From assembly GCA_023251285.1 (NCBI GenBank), contig JAHEZB010000103.1, positions 1 through 6,989 of the forward strand: DNA of 6,989 nt, written 5' to 3'. The stretch is from Chitinophagaceae bacterium. Its GTDB lineage: Bacteria; Bacteroidota; Bacteroidia; Chitinophagales; Chitinophagaceae. The translations under genes were made by a program, and so were the position numbers. Below, piece by piece: positions 6,444 to 6,989 of the stretch. How positions within the stretch are numbered: the first letter of the stretch is position 1; each line of letters begins with the position of its first letter. Under the pieces are notes generated by a model. It was not told the DNA's origin and ran no database searches. It worked only from the letters and a program-made list of their open reading frames with translations.

Positions 6444-6498
6444 CAACGTTTTTCGATCATTGCCATCTTAAATTTACCTCTTTAATACTTCCGTAAAA

Positions 6499-6989
6499 AT
6501 GTTGACACCTGACATACTTTCTTTAGCTAAAACACTTTGGAATTACCACCAAATGAATCATGTGTTGGCAAAATCAGATTGCATTCTTGCGCTTGGCAGT
6601 CATGATCTTAGAGTGGCGGAAAGGGTGGCGGAATTATATCACCAGGGCTTGGCGCCATTGGTGATCATGTCCGGAGGCTTGGGAAATTTTACACAGGAAA
6701 TCTGGACAGAATCGGAAGCGGATAAATTCGCCAAAATCGCAATAGAAAAAGGAGTTCCGCCGGAAGCAATTTTGATAGAAAATAAATCAACCAATACCGG
6801 AGAAAATATTTTATTTACCCAAAAGTTGTTGGCAGAAAATCAGTTAAATCCCCAAAGTTTTATTGTGGTGCAAAAACCCTACATGGAGCGAAGGTCTTAT
6901 GCTACTTTTAAGAAACACTGGCCTGATAAAAACCTGAGCGTTACTTCTCCCCAAATTTCATTTGAAACTTATGCGACAGAGGAAATTCC
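6499..6989 (+). CDS. YdcF/DUF218-family protein, 3' end missing
   Basis: The frame opens with an ATG at 6499 (in-frame stop at 6469-6471, no other ATG between) and stays open to the window edge, giving 163 codons plus two bases. The DUF218 pattern is clear: SDCILALGSHDLRVAERVA (26-44), VIMSGGLGN (55-63), the acidic helix ESEADKFAKIA (71-81), GVPPEAILIENKSTNTGEN (85-103) and VVQKPYMERRSYATF (123-137). These match the blocks of E. coli YdcF (for example IEDQSTNCGEN and VVQDPTMQRR) almost one for one. YdcF has a Rossmann-like fold and binds S-adenosylmethionine, but its reaction is unknown. Other DUF218 proteins (SanA, ElyC) are membrane-anchored and tied to envelope integrity; this one has no signal or membrane segment, so it is probably cytosolic like YdcF. 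It is transcribed divergently from the SGNH-GH3 unit across 150 bases. No function is assigned beyond the family. Confidence 0.85.
   Translation, partial: MLTPDILSLAKTLWNYHQMNHVLAKSDCILALGSHDLRVAERVAELYHQGLAPLVIMSGGLGNFTQEIWTESEADKFAKIAIEKGVPPEAILIENKSTNTGENILFTQKLLAENQLNPQSFIVVQKPYMERRSYATFKKHWPDKNLSVTSPQISFETYATEEI

Noticed and set aside
1..6989. Search for a novel defence, mobile or CRISPR-like system
   Set aside because: No direct-repeat array, transposase, integrase, nuclease, tRNA or rRNA signal was found; all long frames belong to ordinary metabolic, envelope or uncharacterised membrane families.

Overview
The window looks like a piece of a Bacteroidota chromosome, most likely from the Chitinophagaceae or a close relative. 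It is AT-rich, its genes lack clear Shine-Dalgarno sites, and two intergenic regions carry a perfect TAnnTTTG box, the -7 element of Bacteroidota promoters. The protein families also fit: a DUF6427-type membrane protein, a small lipoprotein cyclophilin and an exported BglX-type beta-glucosidase. The genus call is inference from sequence feel, not from a database match.

Layout, left to right. Positions 1-687 (+) hold the 3' part of a multi-span membrane protein. purQ (731-1402, +) follows after 43 bases that contain a likely promoter. Next is a polytopic HGSNAT/DUF1624-type acyltransferase (1485-2669, +), then a lipoprotein peptidyl-prolyl isomerase (2785-3387, +). A very tight convergent junction (12 bases) separates these from a two-gene minus-strand unit that reads SGNH/GDSL hydrolase (6348-5686) into GH3 beta-glucosidase (5673-3400), with 12 bases between them. 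Divergent from this unit, a YdcF/DUF218-family gene starts at 6499 (+) and runs off the right edge.

How the genes work together. PurQ is housekeeping purine synthesis; its partners PurS and PurL are not in view. The minus-strand pair encodes two exported enzymes, an esterase-like SGNH hydrolase and a beta-glucosidase. Together they could remove acyl groups from glucosides and then cleave them. Both ends of this unit are visible, and it has no SusC/SusD pair or regulator of its own. The acyltransferase, isomerase and YdcF genes show no clear pathway link to their neighbours.

There is no mobile element, CRISPR array, RNA gene or defence system here. The most unusual signal is a 15-bp, almost perfect hairpin at 1457-1492 that buries the start codon of the acyltransferase gene. 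A second hairpin (2660-2686) buries the stop codon of the same gene. An inverted repeat at 6394-6419 sits midway between the two divergent transcription units and is a candidate operator.
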